DNA from: Streptosporangium becharense
Lineage (GTDB): Bacteria; Actinomycetota; Actinomycetes; Streptosporangiales; Streptosporangiaceae
DNA length: 64,000 nucleotides
NCBI RefSeq assembly: GCF_014204985.1
Contig: NZ_JACHMP010000001.1
Span: forward strand, 6,324,001-6,388,000
Direction of reading: 5' to 3'
Part shown: positions 44,447-53,036 of the stretch, piece by piece
Layout of the letters: each line of letters opens with the position of its first letter
Position numbering within the stretch: position 1 is the first letter of the stretch
Translations under genes and position numbers: made by a program
Notes under the pieces: generated by a model
Databases searched by the model: none
What the model was told of the DNA's origin: nothing
Seen by the model: the letters and a program-made list of their open reading frames with translations, nothing else

Positions 44447-46933
44447 ATGGACACAGCCTCGCCCGCCCGGTGGTCCGAGCCGGGCCGCCTCGCCCCCGCG
44501 ACCGCCGCACCACAGGACGGTCCCGCACCCCGCGGCGAACCCGGAGGAGGGTGGCGAACGGCGCTGTGGAGGTGGCTGCCGGCCGCCCTCGCGGTGGTCT
44601 GCACCGCCGCCGTGCTGCACCGGTACGGCGTCTCCGCCGCCGAGACGGCCGTCTTCGGCGGGTACGTCGTCGCCGGCCTCGCCCTGCCCGGCGTGCTGCT
44701 GATCCGTGCCCTGTACTCGGGGACGCGCACCCGCGCCGAGGAGATCGCGCTCGGCGTGACACTGGGCTACGCGGTGGAGATCTTCTGCTACCTCGCCGCG
44801 CGCGCTCTCGGGGCGCCGGCGCTCGTCGCGGCGTGGCCGGTCGGCACCTGCGCTCTCTTCCTGGCCGTCCCCCGGCTGCGCCGGCACTGGCGGGGCGGCC
44901 CGGTGGTCGCCACACCGGCGTGGTGGTCATGGGGCGCCTCACTCGTCGTGGTGTTCCTGGTGGCCTGGAGCGCCGTCCGCTTCTTCGGCACCCACGCCCT
45001 CACCTGGCCGGCGCTCGGCACGGCGGCACCCGACATGCCGTTCCACCTGGCGCTGGTGGGCGAGCTGCGCCACCATGTGCCGCCCACCGTTCCCGCGGTC
45101 GCCGGGGAGCCCCTGCTGTACCACTGGTTCGTCTACGCGCACCTGGCGGCGGCGAGCTGGACGACCGGGGTGGAGCCGCTGGTGCTGCTGTTCCGGTTGG
45201 GCATGCTGCCCATGCTGGCCGCACTCGTCGTGCTGACCGGCATGACGGGACGCCGCCTCACCGGTTCGTGGGCCGGCGCGGCGATCACAGTCGTCGGGAC
45301 CGTCCTGGCCGGGGCACCGAGCCTGTACCTCGGCACCAACGGGGTGTTCACCTGGGGCGGCGTGCCGGACACCGCGTGGACCAGCCCCACCCAGACGTTG
45401 GGTGCCCTGTTGTTCGCCCCGGTCGTCCTGCTCGTCGCCGACCTCTTCGGCCGGCGGCGGTGGCGCCCGGGGAACCTGCTCCTGCTGGCCGTCCTGCTCC
45501 TGGCGGTCACCGGCGCCAAGGCGACCTACCTGCCGCTGCTGGGTGCCGGGCTCGCGGCGGTGGCCGCTGTCGAGCTGGTCCGCCGGCGTCGGCCGTCCGG
45601 CGCCACGCTCGTCGCACTCGGAATGACCGCGGCGTGCCTGCTGTTCGCGCAGTTCGTGCTGTTCGGCCGCGCGCAGCAGGGGTTGCTCGCCGACCCGCTG
45701 TCCTTCGTGCGGATCCTGTGGCGGGAGCTGACCGGCGCGGCCGGTGGGACCGAACCCCCGGTGGGCATGCTGCTGGGACTCACCTCCGTCTGCCTGCTGT
45801 GCTGGCTGGTCGCCTGGTCGGGAATCCTCGGGCTGCTCGCCCGGCCGAAGCTGCTCATCCGGCCGGCGACGGTGCTGCTGCTCGGCATGGGCGGGGCGGG
45901 TCTCGGCGCGGTCCTGCTGCTCGGGCACCCGGGACGCAGCCAGTTGTTCTTCCTGTGGGGGGCCTACCCCTACCTGGCGACCGCGGCGGCCTGCGGGATC
46001 CTCGCCCTGCTGCGGAGGGCCGGCACGCCGCCGCGGGCCGTGGCGGGTGCGGCCGTCGCCGGGCTGGCCGCCGCCTACGTGATCCCCGTCCTGTGCGGGG
46101 TGCGGATCCCGCTGGCCCCCGGGCAGGACGGCGGGCTGCTCTACCGGCCCTACCTCGCGCTGCTGGCCGTCGCCGCCGTGGCGGGCGCGGTCCTGGCCGT
46201 CCGGCTGCGACCCGTCCGCGCCGCGGCCCTGCTGGTCGTCGCCGCCTCGGTCGTCGGCCTGCCCGCGTACTGGCACGCGCGCGTCCTGTCCGCCGCGGAC
46301 GCCGTCACCGGCGCCCGCCCCATCGCCGTCGCCCCCGCCGCGCCTCCCGTCGTCCCCGGCCGCACCCCCGCAGGTGCTCCTCCCGCCCTGCCGGGGGCCC
46401 CGGCGGGGACCGGTGCGCGGGTCCCTGTCCCCGCCTCCGTCCCCGCCTCCGTCCCCGCCTCCGTTCCCGCCGGGGCGGCGCCGGCACCGGTGATCCCCGA
46501 CGGGATCCTGGCCGCCGGACGCTGGCTGCGCGCTCACTCGGACCCGGACGACCTGGTCGCGACCAACGCGCACTGCCGCTGGGGCCGGGAGGACCCGTGC
46601 GACAGCCGCCACCTCTGGGTGACCGCGCTGTCCGAGCGGCGCGTACTGGTCGAGGGCTGGACGTACACCGCGGCGAACATGAGCAGGTGGCGGCCGGGTC
46701 TGCTCACCGAACGCCTGCCGTTCTGGGACGCCGGACTGCTCCGGCTCAACGACGCGGCGTTCCGCACGCCCGAGCCCGGCGTGCTGCGCACCCTGTACGA
46801 GCGCCACGGCGTGCGCTGGCTCCTCGCCGACGAGCACCGCGGCGAGGTGAGCCCACGCCTCGCCGGCCTCGCGGAGTTCCGGTTCCGCGCCGGCGACTAC
46901 GCCGTCTACCGGCTTCTCCCCGATCCGGCGTGA
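44447..46933 (+). CDS. Large polytopic membrane protein, GT-C-like candidate (paralogue B)
   Basis: 828 residues. ATG start; Pro-rich leader, then about 14 hydrophobic helices sharing order and motifs with paralogue A: APDMPFHLALVGELRHH, AGEPLLYHWFVYAHLA and NGVFTWGGVPDTAWTSPTQT. A Pro/Ala-rich loop near residue 625 (VPASVPASVPASVPAG) separates the membrane part from the C-terminal domain (GRWLRAHSDPDDLVATN, then HLWVTALSERRVLVEGWTYT). The conserved Asp-x-Pro-Phe-His is a GT-C-like hallmark. Function unproven. Followed at 174 bases by the aminotransferase gene. Confidence 0.8.
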   Translation: MDTASPARWSEPGRLAPATAAPQDGPAPRGEPGGGWRTALWRWLPAALAVVCTAAVLHRYGVSAAETAVFGGYVVAGLALPGVLLIRALYSGTRTRAEEIALGVTLGYAVEIFCYLAARALGAPALVAAWPVGTCALFLAVPRLRRHWRGGPVVATPAWWSWGASLVVVFLVAWSAVRFFGTHALTWPALGTAAPDMPFHLALVGELRHHVPPTVPAVAGEPLLYHWFVYAHLAAASWTTGVEPLVLLFRLGMLPMLAALVVLTGMTGRRLTGSWAGAAITVVGTVLAGAPSLYLGTNGVFTWGGVPDTAWTSPTQTLGALLFAPVVLLVADLFGRRRWRPGNLLLLAVLLLAVTGAKATYLPLLGAGLAAVAAVELVRRRRPSGATLVALGMTAACLLFAQFVLFGRAQQGLLADPLSFVRILWRELTGAAGGTEPPVGMLLGLTSVCLLCWLVAWSGILGLLARPKLLIRPATVLLLGMGGAGLGAVLLLGHPGRSQLFFLWGAYPYLATAAACGILALLRRAGTPPRAVAGAAVAGLAAAYVIPVLCGVRIPLAPGQDGGLLYRPYLALLAVAAVAGAVLAVRLRPVRAAALLVVAASVVGLPAYWHARVLSAADAVTGARPIAVAPAAPPVVPGRTPAGAPPALPGAPAGTGARVPVPASVPASVPASVPAGAAPAPVIPDGILAAGRWLRAHSDPDDLVATNAHCRWGREDPCDSRHLWVTALSERRVLVEGWTYTAANMSRWRPGLLTERLPFWDAGLLRLNDAAFRTPEPGVLRTLYERHGVRWLLADEHRGEVSPRLAGLAEFRFRAGDYAVYRLLPDPA

Positions 46934-47107
46934 CGTGCTCCGCGGTACCGGTGCGACCGCGGGTCCGGTGCGACCGCGGGGCGGGCCGGCCGGCCGTGTT
47001 GCGTGGGAGCGGGCGTGACGTAAGGGACGTAAGGTTTGCGCAATGGTTCGCCAAGAGGCGGCGGCGCCGCGCCCGCCCGCCGCCCCGCGCGCTGTTTCAC
47101 TGCGGCG

Positions 47108-48262
47108 GTGACTGTCACCGATCTGACGACCATTCCCTTCAACCGGACGTACGTCTCCGGCAACGAGCTGGACTACCTCGCCCAGGCCCTGCGCCAGGGA
47201 TCCACCTGCGGGGACGGCCCGTTCACCGCGCGGGCCGCCGAGCTGCTCGGCGGCATCACCGGAGCCCGCAGGGTGCTGCTGACCACCTCCTGCACCCACG
47301 CGCTGGAGATGTCGGCGATCCTGCTCGACCTGCGGCCCGGGGACGAGGTCATCGTGCCGTCGTTCACCTTCATGTCGACGGCCAACGCCTACGCGCTGCG
47401 CGGCGCGGTCCCCGTCTTCGCCGACTGCCGACCCGACACCCTCAACCTGGACGAGCGGCTGCTGGAGGCCGCCGTCACCGACCGCACCCGGGCCGTCGTG
47501 GTCGTCCACTACGCGGGCGTGGCCTGCGAGATGGAGACGATCACCGAGATCTGCGACCGGCACGGCCTCGCGCTCGTCGAGGACAACGCGCACGGCCTGG
47601 GCGGCTCCTACCGGGGGAGGCCGCTCGGGTCGTTCGGCCGGATGGCCGCGCAGAGCTTCCACGGGACGAAGAACGTGCAGTGTGGGGAGGGCGGCGCGCT
47701 GCTGCTGAACGACGCCGACCTGGCCGCCCGCGCCGAGATCATCCGGGAGAAGGGCACCGACCGCGGCCGGTTCTTCCGGGGGCAGGTGGACAAGTACCGG
47801 TGGGTCGACATCGGCTCCAGCTACCTGCCGTCCGACGTGCTCGCCGCGCAGCTGACGTCCCAGCTGGAGGACTTCGAGACGATCCAGTCGCGGCGCCGTT
47901 CGGTGTGGCGGGCCTACCACGAGGGACTGGCCGGCTGGGCCGCGCGGAACGGGGTGCGCCGGCCGGCGGTCCCCGACGGCTGCGAACACCCGGCCCACCT
48001 GTACTACCTGCTCCTGCCCGACCTGGACAACCGCCAGGCGTTCATCCACCACCTCGCCGCCCGGGGCGTGCAGGCGGCGTTCCACTACCAGCCCCTGCAC
48101 TCCGCACCCGCCGGCGTGCGGCTGGGGCGGGTCGCGCCGGGCGGCTGCCCGGTCACCGAGGAGGTCGCCGACCGTCTCGTCCGGCTGCCGCTCTTCGCCG
48201 GTCTGGACGAGGCCGGCGTGGCGCGGGTGATCGAGGCCGTGCTGGCCTACGAGGTGCGCTGA
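47108..48262 (+). CDS. DegT/WecE-like PLP aminotransferase
   Basis: Predicted to aminate dTDP-4-keto-6-deoxyglucose to dTDP-4-amino-4,6-dideoxygalactose, as WecE/RffA does. It begins TTIPFNRTYVSGNELDYLAQAL, matching WecE closely. PLP Lys is in SFHGTKNVQCGEGG and the substrate-side signature is VEDNAHGLGGSYRG. 384 residues from the GTG at 47108; longer frames add unlike Arg-rich sequence. The acetyltransferase gene follows. RmlA and RmlB, which make its substrate, are 3 kb downstream. Confidence 0.88.
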   Translation: MTVTDLTTIPFNRTYVSGNELDYLAQALRQGSTCGDGPFTARAAELLGGITGARRVLLTTSCTHALEMSAILLDLRPGDEVIVPSFTFMSTANAYALRGAVPVFADCRPDTLNLDERLLEAAVTDRTRAVVVVHYAGVACEMETITEICDRHGLALVEDNAHGLGGSYRGRPLGSFGRMAAQSFHGTKNVQCGEGGALLLNDADLAARAEIIREKGTDRGRFFRGQVDKYRWVDIGSSYLPSDVLAAQLTSQLEDFETIQSRRRSVWRAYHEGLAGWAARNGVRRPAVPDGCEHPAHLYYLLLPDLDNRQAFIHHLAARGVQAAFHYQPLHSAPAGVRLGRVAPGGCPVTEEVADRLVRLPLFAGLDEAGVARVIEAVLAYEVR

Positions 48263-48311
48263 TGCGCCGTGACAGGGTGACCGGGGTCCCGCCGGTCTGC
48301 GAGGTGAGCTG

Positions 48312-49130
48312 ATGTCGTGGCAGGACGTGACCGAGGCGCGGGACGTCCGCGCCGTGGCGTCACCGCTGGAGTCGGCCAGGTTCGGCCTGACGGTGGAGCG
48401 CGTCACCGTCCCGGCCGGGTCGGGGGCGTCGTTCGCCGAGGTCGGGGCGGCGGTGCTGGAGTCGGCCGCGGACGTCGTCGTGCTCCGCTACCCGGCCGAG
48501 CACGTCGGCTGGTTCGCCGGGCTGACCGGGCTCGGCGGGACCGCCGTGTTCGCCGACTCCCTGGTGTACTGGCGGCTGCCCGCCGGGGCGGGACGGGCGC
48601 CCGAGCCCGTGCCCGAGCTGTCGGTGAGCGGGCCGCCCGCCCCCGCCGAGGTGCGCGAGCTGGTCGCCGCCGTCTTCGCCGCGTACGGCAACCACTACCT
48701 GGCCAACCCGCTTCTCGATCCGGCGGCGGCGCTGGCGGGCTACCAGGAGTGGGCGTCGCGCGCCGCCGCCGGGGGCGGCTGCCTGACGCTGGAGCACCGG
48801 GAGGCGGGGGAGGGGCGGCCACGCCTGGCCGGTCTGGCCACCCTGGAGGACGAGGGGCCGCGCACCGAGATCCTGCTCGCCGGGGTGGTCCCCGGGCTGC
48901 AGGGACGCGGCCTGTACGCCCACCTGCTGCGGGCGGTGGAGGAACGCGCGCTCGCGCGTGGAGCGACGGAGGTCGTCATCTCCACCCAGGGGCACAACAC
49001 GCGGGTTCAACGGGCATGGGCGAGGTACGGGTTCGAGCCGGTGCAGACGCTGCTCACCGTTCATCTGGTGCGGAGCCCGCTCCCGCGCGCGCACGGCCGT
49101 GACCCGCTCCCGCTCGCCGGGGAACGCTAG
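48312..49130 (+). CDS. GNAT N-acetyltransferase, WecD-like candidate
   Basis: 272 residues. The C-terminal GNAT fold has the acetyl-CoA loop GLQGRGLYAHLLRAVEERAL, preceded by EILLAGVVP, and ends EVVISTQGHNTRVQRAWARYGF. The N-terminal half has no obvious family. Placed next to a WecE-like aminotransferase, it is the best candidate to acetylate dTDP-4-amino-4,6-dideoxygalactose to dTDP-Fuc4NAc; inferred from context. Overlaps the convergent GT2 gene by 77 bases. The ~50-base spacer after the aminotransferase holds a second GAGGTGMGCTGATG, echoing the aminotransferase's own end. Confidence 0.78.
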   Translation: MSWQDVTEARDVRAVASPLESARFGLTVERVTVPAGSGASFAEVGAAVLESAADVVVLRYPAEHVGWFAGLTGLGGTAVFADSLVYWRLPAGAGRAPEPVPELSVSGPPAPAEVRELVAAVFAAYGNHYLANPLLDPAAALAGYQEWASRAAAGGGCLTLEHREAGEGRPRLAGLATLEDEGPRTEILLAGVVPGLQGRGLYAHLLRAVEERALARGATEVVISTQGHNTRVQRAWARYGFEPVQTLLTVHLVRSPLPRAHGRDPLPLAGER

Positions 49131-50082
49131 CGCCGTGGTCCCTGGGGACGGCGTCGTCCGGCGACCCGGCGCGTTCGCACACCACGTAGGCCGGCCGGCC
49201 CATGTTGTTGCCGTGGACGCGGCCGACGTACTCGCCGAGGATGCCGATGGACATCAACTGGGCCGAGGAGAACAGCGCGACCATCGAGGCGACGGTGGTG
49301 AACCCGGCCACCGTGGTGTCGCCCGCGGCGAAGCGCCACAGCACCACGGCGCCCAGCACCAGGCCGACGACACCGGCCGCGAACCCGAGGTAGCTGGCCG
49401 CGCGCAGCGGGGCCGTGCTGTAGCCGACGAGCATGTTCACCGTGTGCCGGACCAGCAGGCGCGGGGTGTAGTTCGACCGCCCGCTGCCCCGCTCGTCCAT
49501 GTGCACCCTGACCGAGCCCACCCGCGACGTGGCCCACGACAGGGCCACGTCGATCGACACGTGCGGCCCCGTCAGCTCCTCGAACCCGTCGCGCAGCCGC
49601 GTCCGGAACGCCCGGAAGGCGCTGATCGCGCGGGCACCGCGGACGCCCAGCGCACCGGCCAGGCCCGCCTTCACCGAGCGGGACGCGAGGCTGCGCAGGA
49701 ACCCGTGCTCCTCCTCGTGCGGGACCCCGTAGACCAGGTCCAGGCGGTCGCCCTCCAGGGCGGCCAGCAGCAGGGGGATCTGCTCCGGCGGGTGCTGAAG
49801 GTCGTCGTCCATCGTGACGACCACCTCCGAGCGCGCCTCCCTGATCCCGGCGGCCAGCGCGTTGTGCTGACCGTAGTTGCGGGACAGGCGGACCGCCCGG
49901 ACGGCGTCGAACCGCCGGGCGAGGTCGGCGGCCGTCTCCCAGGTGTCATCGGGGCTGCCGTCGACCACGAGGATCACCTCGTGGCGGGCGGACGCCTCGC
50001 GCAGCACGGGCACCAGCCTGGTCACCAGCTCAGGAAGGGTCCGCGCGGAGCGGTAACACGGAATGACCACCGACACCGACAT
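49054..50082 (-). CDS. Polyprenyl glycosyltransferase, GT2 (GtrB/DPM1-like)
   Basis: 342 residues. Catalytic GT2 domain starts SVSVVIPCYRSARTLPELV and has the DXD-like VTMDDDLQHPPEQIP. The C-terminus has two hydrophobic helices (YLGFAAGVVGLVLGAVVLW and ASMVALFSSAQLMSIGIL), so it is a membrane-bound dolichol-phosphate-mannose-synthase-like enzyme. ATG at 50082 after GGGGGGA. It probably makes a polyprenyl-phosphate sugar donor for extracytoplasmic transfer. The GtrA-like gene is divergent 79 bases away, so the two may work together. Confidence 0.88.
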   Translation of the reverse strand: MSVSVVIPCYRSARTLPELVTRLVPVLREASARHEVILVVDGSPDDTWETAADLARRFDAVRAVRLSRNYGQHNALAAGIREARSEVVVTMDDDLQHPPEQIPLLLAALEGDRLDLVYGVPHEEEHGFLRSLASRSVKAGLAGALGVRGARAISAFRAFRTRLRDGFEELTGPHVSIDVALSWATSRVGSVRVHMDERGSGRSNYTPRLLVRHTVNMLVGYSTAPLRAASYLGFAAGVVGLVLGAVVLWRFAAGDTTVAGFTTVASMVALFSSAQLMSIGILGEYVGRVHGNNMGRPAYVVCERAGSPDDAVPRDHGASVPRRAGAGHGRARAGAGSAPDER

Positions 50083-50161
50083 AAATCCCCCCGATCGTTT
50101 CCACGGCCGAATGTCACCATTCGCCGCCACCCCAGTGATCACGATTCGGAGTGACCGTAAC

Positions 50162-50626
50162 ATGGTTGAAGTGGAAAGCCGAGTCAAGCGCGGCGCCGAT
50201 TCATATTCCAGGCGTCGTGCCGTGATCTCGGTTCTTGGCGGACACCGCATCACATACCTGATGTCCGGTGCCGCGACGGCCGTCGTCTATTACTGTCTCC
50301 TTGGTCTCGGACTTGCGGTGGCCGGTGATTCCATCCCTTATCTTTTCCTGGTCGTGGTCTGCAATTTCATGACCGTGGTGATCGTCTACCCGTGGTACAG
50401 GCTGGTGGTCTTCCGCTCCTCCGGAGAGTCCTGGATCCGCGGCTACCTGCGCTTCTACCTGGTCTGCCTGAGTTTCCTGGGGGCCTCGCTGGCCGGCCTC
50501 CCGCTTCTGGTGGAATTGGTGGGAATTCCGGTCATGGTGGCGCAGGGCCTGATAATAATCGCGAGCCCCCCGCTGACCTACGCGATCCACCGGACCTGGA
50601 CGTTCCGCGACCGCGGCAAGCGCTGA
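50162..50626 (+). CDS. GtrA-family membrane protein
   Basis: 154 residues with four hydrophobic helices and the family's YLMSGAATAVVYYCLLGLGL and VYPWYRLVVFRSSGESW stretches. GtrA-type proteins are proposed flippases for polyprenyl-phosphate sugars. ATG 50162; longer in-frame frames would overlap the divergent GT2 gene and are rejected. Divergent from a GtrB-like enzyme. Confidence 0.88.
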   Translation: MVEVESRVKRGADSYSRRRAVISVLGGHRITYLMSGAATAVVYYCLLGLGLAVAGDSIPYLFLVVVCNFMTVVIVYPWYRLVVFRSSGESWIRGYLRFYLVCLSFLGASLAGLPLLVELVGIPVMVAQGLIIIASPPLTYAIHRTWTFRDRGKR

Positions 50627-50848
50627 AAAGGGGAGGGAGAACACGGCGGGACGGTCGCGGAAGCCGCCGGAAACCGGCCGGGGAACACTCCGGCGCCACC
50701 GGGAGAACCCCCGATAAGGGAAACGCGCCGCACGCTCTTCGCCAAGCCGTCCGAGCGGCGGAAGGCCCCCGGAAGGGGCCCCGCATAAAATCGGGCGGTC
50801 GGGCCGGCCGGCATGGCCGGATGTTCCTCGCGGAAGGATCCGAAAAGC

Positions 50849-51916
50849 GTGAAGGCACTCGTTCTGACCGGGGGGAAGGGGACGAGACTCCGTCCGCTGA
50901 CCCATACCTCGGCCAAACAGCTGGTTCCCGTCGCCAACAAACCCGTGCTCTTCTACGGGCTGGAGGCGATCCGCGACGCGGGGATCACCAGCGTCGGCAT
51001 GGTCGTCGGCGACACCGCCGACGAGGTGCGCGCGGCCGTCGGCGACGGCTCGCGGTTCGGCCTCGACGTCACCTACATCCGCCAGCAGGCGCCGCTCGGC
51101 CTCGCCCACTGCGTGCTGATCGCCCGCGACTTCCTCGCCGACGAGCCGTTCGTGATGTACCTGGGCGACAACTTCCTGGTGGGCGGTATCACCGACCTGG
51201 TCGAGGCCTTCGAGCGGGCCGACTACGACGCGCAGATCCTGCTCACCAGGGTCGCCGAACCGCAGTTCTACGGGGTGGCCGAGCTCGGCCCGGGGGGTGA
51301 GATCGTCGGGCTCCAGGAGAAGCCGGAACACCCGCGCAGCGACCTGGCGATCGTCGGGGTCTACATCTTCTCCCCGGCCGTCCACGAGGCGGTCCGAGCC
51401 GTCACGCCGTCCGCCCGCGGCGAACTGGAGATCACCGACGCCATCGCCTGGCTCATCGGCAACGGCTCCCGCGTCCACTCGCACCTCGTCAGCGGCTACT
51501 GGAAGGACACCGGCCGCCTCCAGGACATGCTGGAGTGCAACCGGATCGTCCTGGAACGGGTCGAACCCGACATCAGGGGGACGGTGGACGGCCTGAGTGA
51601 GATCAGCGGGCGGGTCGTCGTCGAGCCGGGCGCGGTGGTGGAGAACTCCGTCCTGCGCGGGCCGATCGTGATCGGCGCGAACACCAAGATCCTCTCCTCC
51701 TACGTCGGCCCCTTCACCTCGATCGGCTCCGGATGCCTGATCGAGAACGCCGAGATCGAGTACTCCATCGTGCTGGACGGCTCCTCGGTCCAGGGCGTCT
51801 CCCGGGTCGCGCACTCCCTCATCGGACGCAACGTCGAGGTCAGCCGGGCGAACGGCGTGGCCAACACCCACCAGCTCATGGTGGGCGACCACAGCAGGAT
51901 CCAGGTGCGCGCGTGA
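50849..51916 (+). CDS. rmlA: Glucose-1-phosphate thymidylyltransferase, long form
   Basis: Makes dTDP-glucose from dTTP and glucose-1-phosphate. Signature GGKGTRLRPLT at residues 9-19, the metal-site YLGDNFLVGG, and LTRVAEPQFYGVAEL. 355 residues: the extra C-terminal ~110 residues form a left-handed beta-helix-like repeat (GRVVVEPGAVVENSVLRGP). That is characteristic of the long StrD/GraD class used for deoxysugars. GTG start with GGAAGGA upstream. Coupled to rmlB by a GTGA overlap. Confidence 0.95.
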   Translation: MKALVLTGGKGTRLRPLTHTSAKQLVPVANKPVLFYGLEAIRDAGITSVGMVVGDTADEVRAAVGDGSRFGLDVTYIRQQAPLGLAHCVLIARDFLADEPFVMYLGDNFLVGGITDLVEAFERADYDAQILLTRVAEPQFYGVAELGPGGEIVGLQEKPEHPRSDLAIVGVYIFSPAVHEAVRAVTPSARGELEITDAIAWLIGNGSRVHSHLVSGYWKDTGRLQDMLECNRIVLERVEPDIRGTVDGLSEISGRVVVEPGAVVENSVLRGPIVIGANTKILSSYVGPFTSIGSGCLIENAEIEYSIVLDGSSVQGVSRVAHSLIGRNVEVSRANGVANTHQLMVGDHSRIQVRA

Positions 51917-52890
51917 GAATCCTCGTCACCGGCGGCGCCGGTTTCATCGGGTCCCACTACGTCCGGTCCCTGCTGCTCGGCTCCCTGCCCGGGTACGAGG
52001 ACGTCCGGCTGACGGTCCTGGACAAGCTCACCTACGCGGGCAACCTCGCCAACCTCGCCCCGGTGGACGGGCATCCCGGCTACACGTTCGTCCACGGCGA
52101 CGTCACCGACGCGCGGCTGCTCGCCGACGTCGTCCCCGGGCACGACGCGGTGGTGAACTTCGCGGCCGAGAGCCACGTCGACCGGTCCATCACCGGCGCG
52201 GGCGACTTCGTGACGACGAACGTGCTGGGCACCCAGCGGATCCTGCAGGCCGCGCTGGAGGGCGGGACCGGCACGGTCGTCCAGGTCTCCACCGACGAGG
52301 TGTACGGCTCCATCGAGGAGGGGGCGTGGGACGAGGACGAGCCGCTGCTGCCGAACTCGCCCTACTCGGCGGCCAAGGCCGGGGGCGACCTGCTCTGCCG
52401 CGCCTACCACCGGACCCACGGGCTCGACGTGCGGGTGACCCGCTGCTCCAACAACTACGGCCCCTACCAGTACCCCGAGAAGCTCATCCCGCTCTTCGTC
52501 ACCAACCTCCTCGACGGGCGGAAGGTGCCGCTCTACGGTGACGGGCTCAACGTGCGCGACTGGCTGCACGTGGACGACCACTGCCGGGGCGTCCAGACGG
52601 TGCTGGAGAAGGGCTCACCGGGTGAGGTGTACAACATCGGCGGCGGCGTGGAGCTGACCAACCGCGAGCTGACCGGGCGGCTGCTGACCGCCCTCGGTCG
52701 GGGGTGGGAGGAGGTCGAACCGGTGGCCGACCGGCTCGGGCACGACCGCCGCTACTCCGTCGACTGGTCGAAGGTGCGCGGCCTCGGCTACGAGCCGCGG
52801 GTCGGCTTCGAGGAGGGGTTGGCCGGGGTGGTGCGGTGGTACCGGGACAACCCGGAATGGTGGCGCCCGCTCCGGGAGCGGGCGTCCTGA
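51913..52890 (+). CDS. rmlB: dTDP-glucose 4,6-dehydratase
   Basis: Converts dTDP-glucose to dTDP-4-keto-6-deoxyglucose. NAD motif GGAGFIGSHYVRSL, catalytic STDEVYGSIEEG and YSAAKAGGD, and NNYGPYQYPEKLIPL. 325 residues. GTG start overlaps the rmlA stop. No RmlC or RmlD is in the window, so rhamnose synthesis is not supported locally; the product most likely feeds the WecE-like aminotransferase. Confidence 0.96.
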   Translation: MRILVTGGAGFIGSHYVRSLLLGSLPGYEDVRLTVLDKLTYAGNLANLAPVDGHPGYTFVHGDVTDARLLADVVPGHDAVVNFAAESHVDRSITGAGDFVTTNVLGTQRILQAALEGGTGTVVQVSTDEVYGSIEEGAWDEDEPLLPNSPYSAAKAGGDLLCRAYHRTHGLDVRVTRCSNNYGPYQYPEKLIPLFVTNLLDGRKVPLYGDGLNVRDWLHVDDHCRGVQTVLEKGSPGEVYNIGGGVELTNRELTGRLLTALGRGWEEVEPVADRLGHDRRYSVDWSKVRGLGYEPRVGFEEGLAGVVRWYRDNPEWWRPLRERAS

Positions 52891-52900
52891 TCCCCGGATC

Positions 52901-52945
52901 CCGGGGTGTTCCCGCCGTCCGCGACGGACGGCGGGAACACCCCGG
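52901..52945 (+). terminator. Perfect 21-bp hairpin after rmlB
   Basis: CCGGGGTGTTCCCGCCGTCC plus one base pairs perfectly with its complement around a CGA loop, 10 bases after the rmlB stop. Confidence 0.85.
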
Positions 52946-52968
52946 CCCCGTGACCGGCGGTGCGGGCA

Positions 52969-53011
52969 CCCGGCCCGGTGACCCGTGCGAGGCGCGGGTC
53001 ACCGGGCCGGG
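52969..53011 (-). terminator. Second hairpin for the leftward DUF4082 gene
   Basis: A perfect 17-base-pair stem (CCCGGCCCGGTGACCCG and its complement) with a 9-base loop, 26 bases downstream of the leftward gene's stop. Together with the rmlB hairpin it insulates two convergent transcripts. Confidence 0.75.
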
Positions 53012-53036
53012 GCGGCCCTCCTCGTGGCGGGCCGCG

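Noticed and set aside
44939-48406. Very long antisense reading frame (over 1100 codons)
   Set aside because: It is a shadow of the rightward membrane-protein and aminotransferase genes: its translation is Arg/Gln/Gly-rich with no domain, as is usual opposite high-G+C coding genes.
50849-52890. dTDP-rhamnose biosynthesis
   Set aside because: Only RmlA and RmlB are present; RmlC and RmlD are missing from the window, so the local intermediate more likely goes to the aminotransferase.
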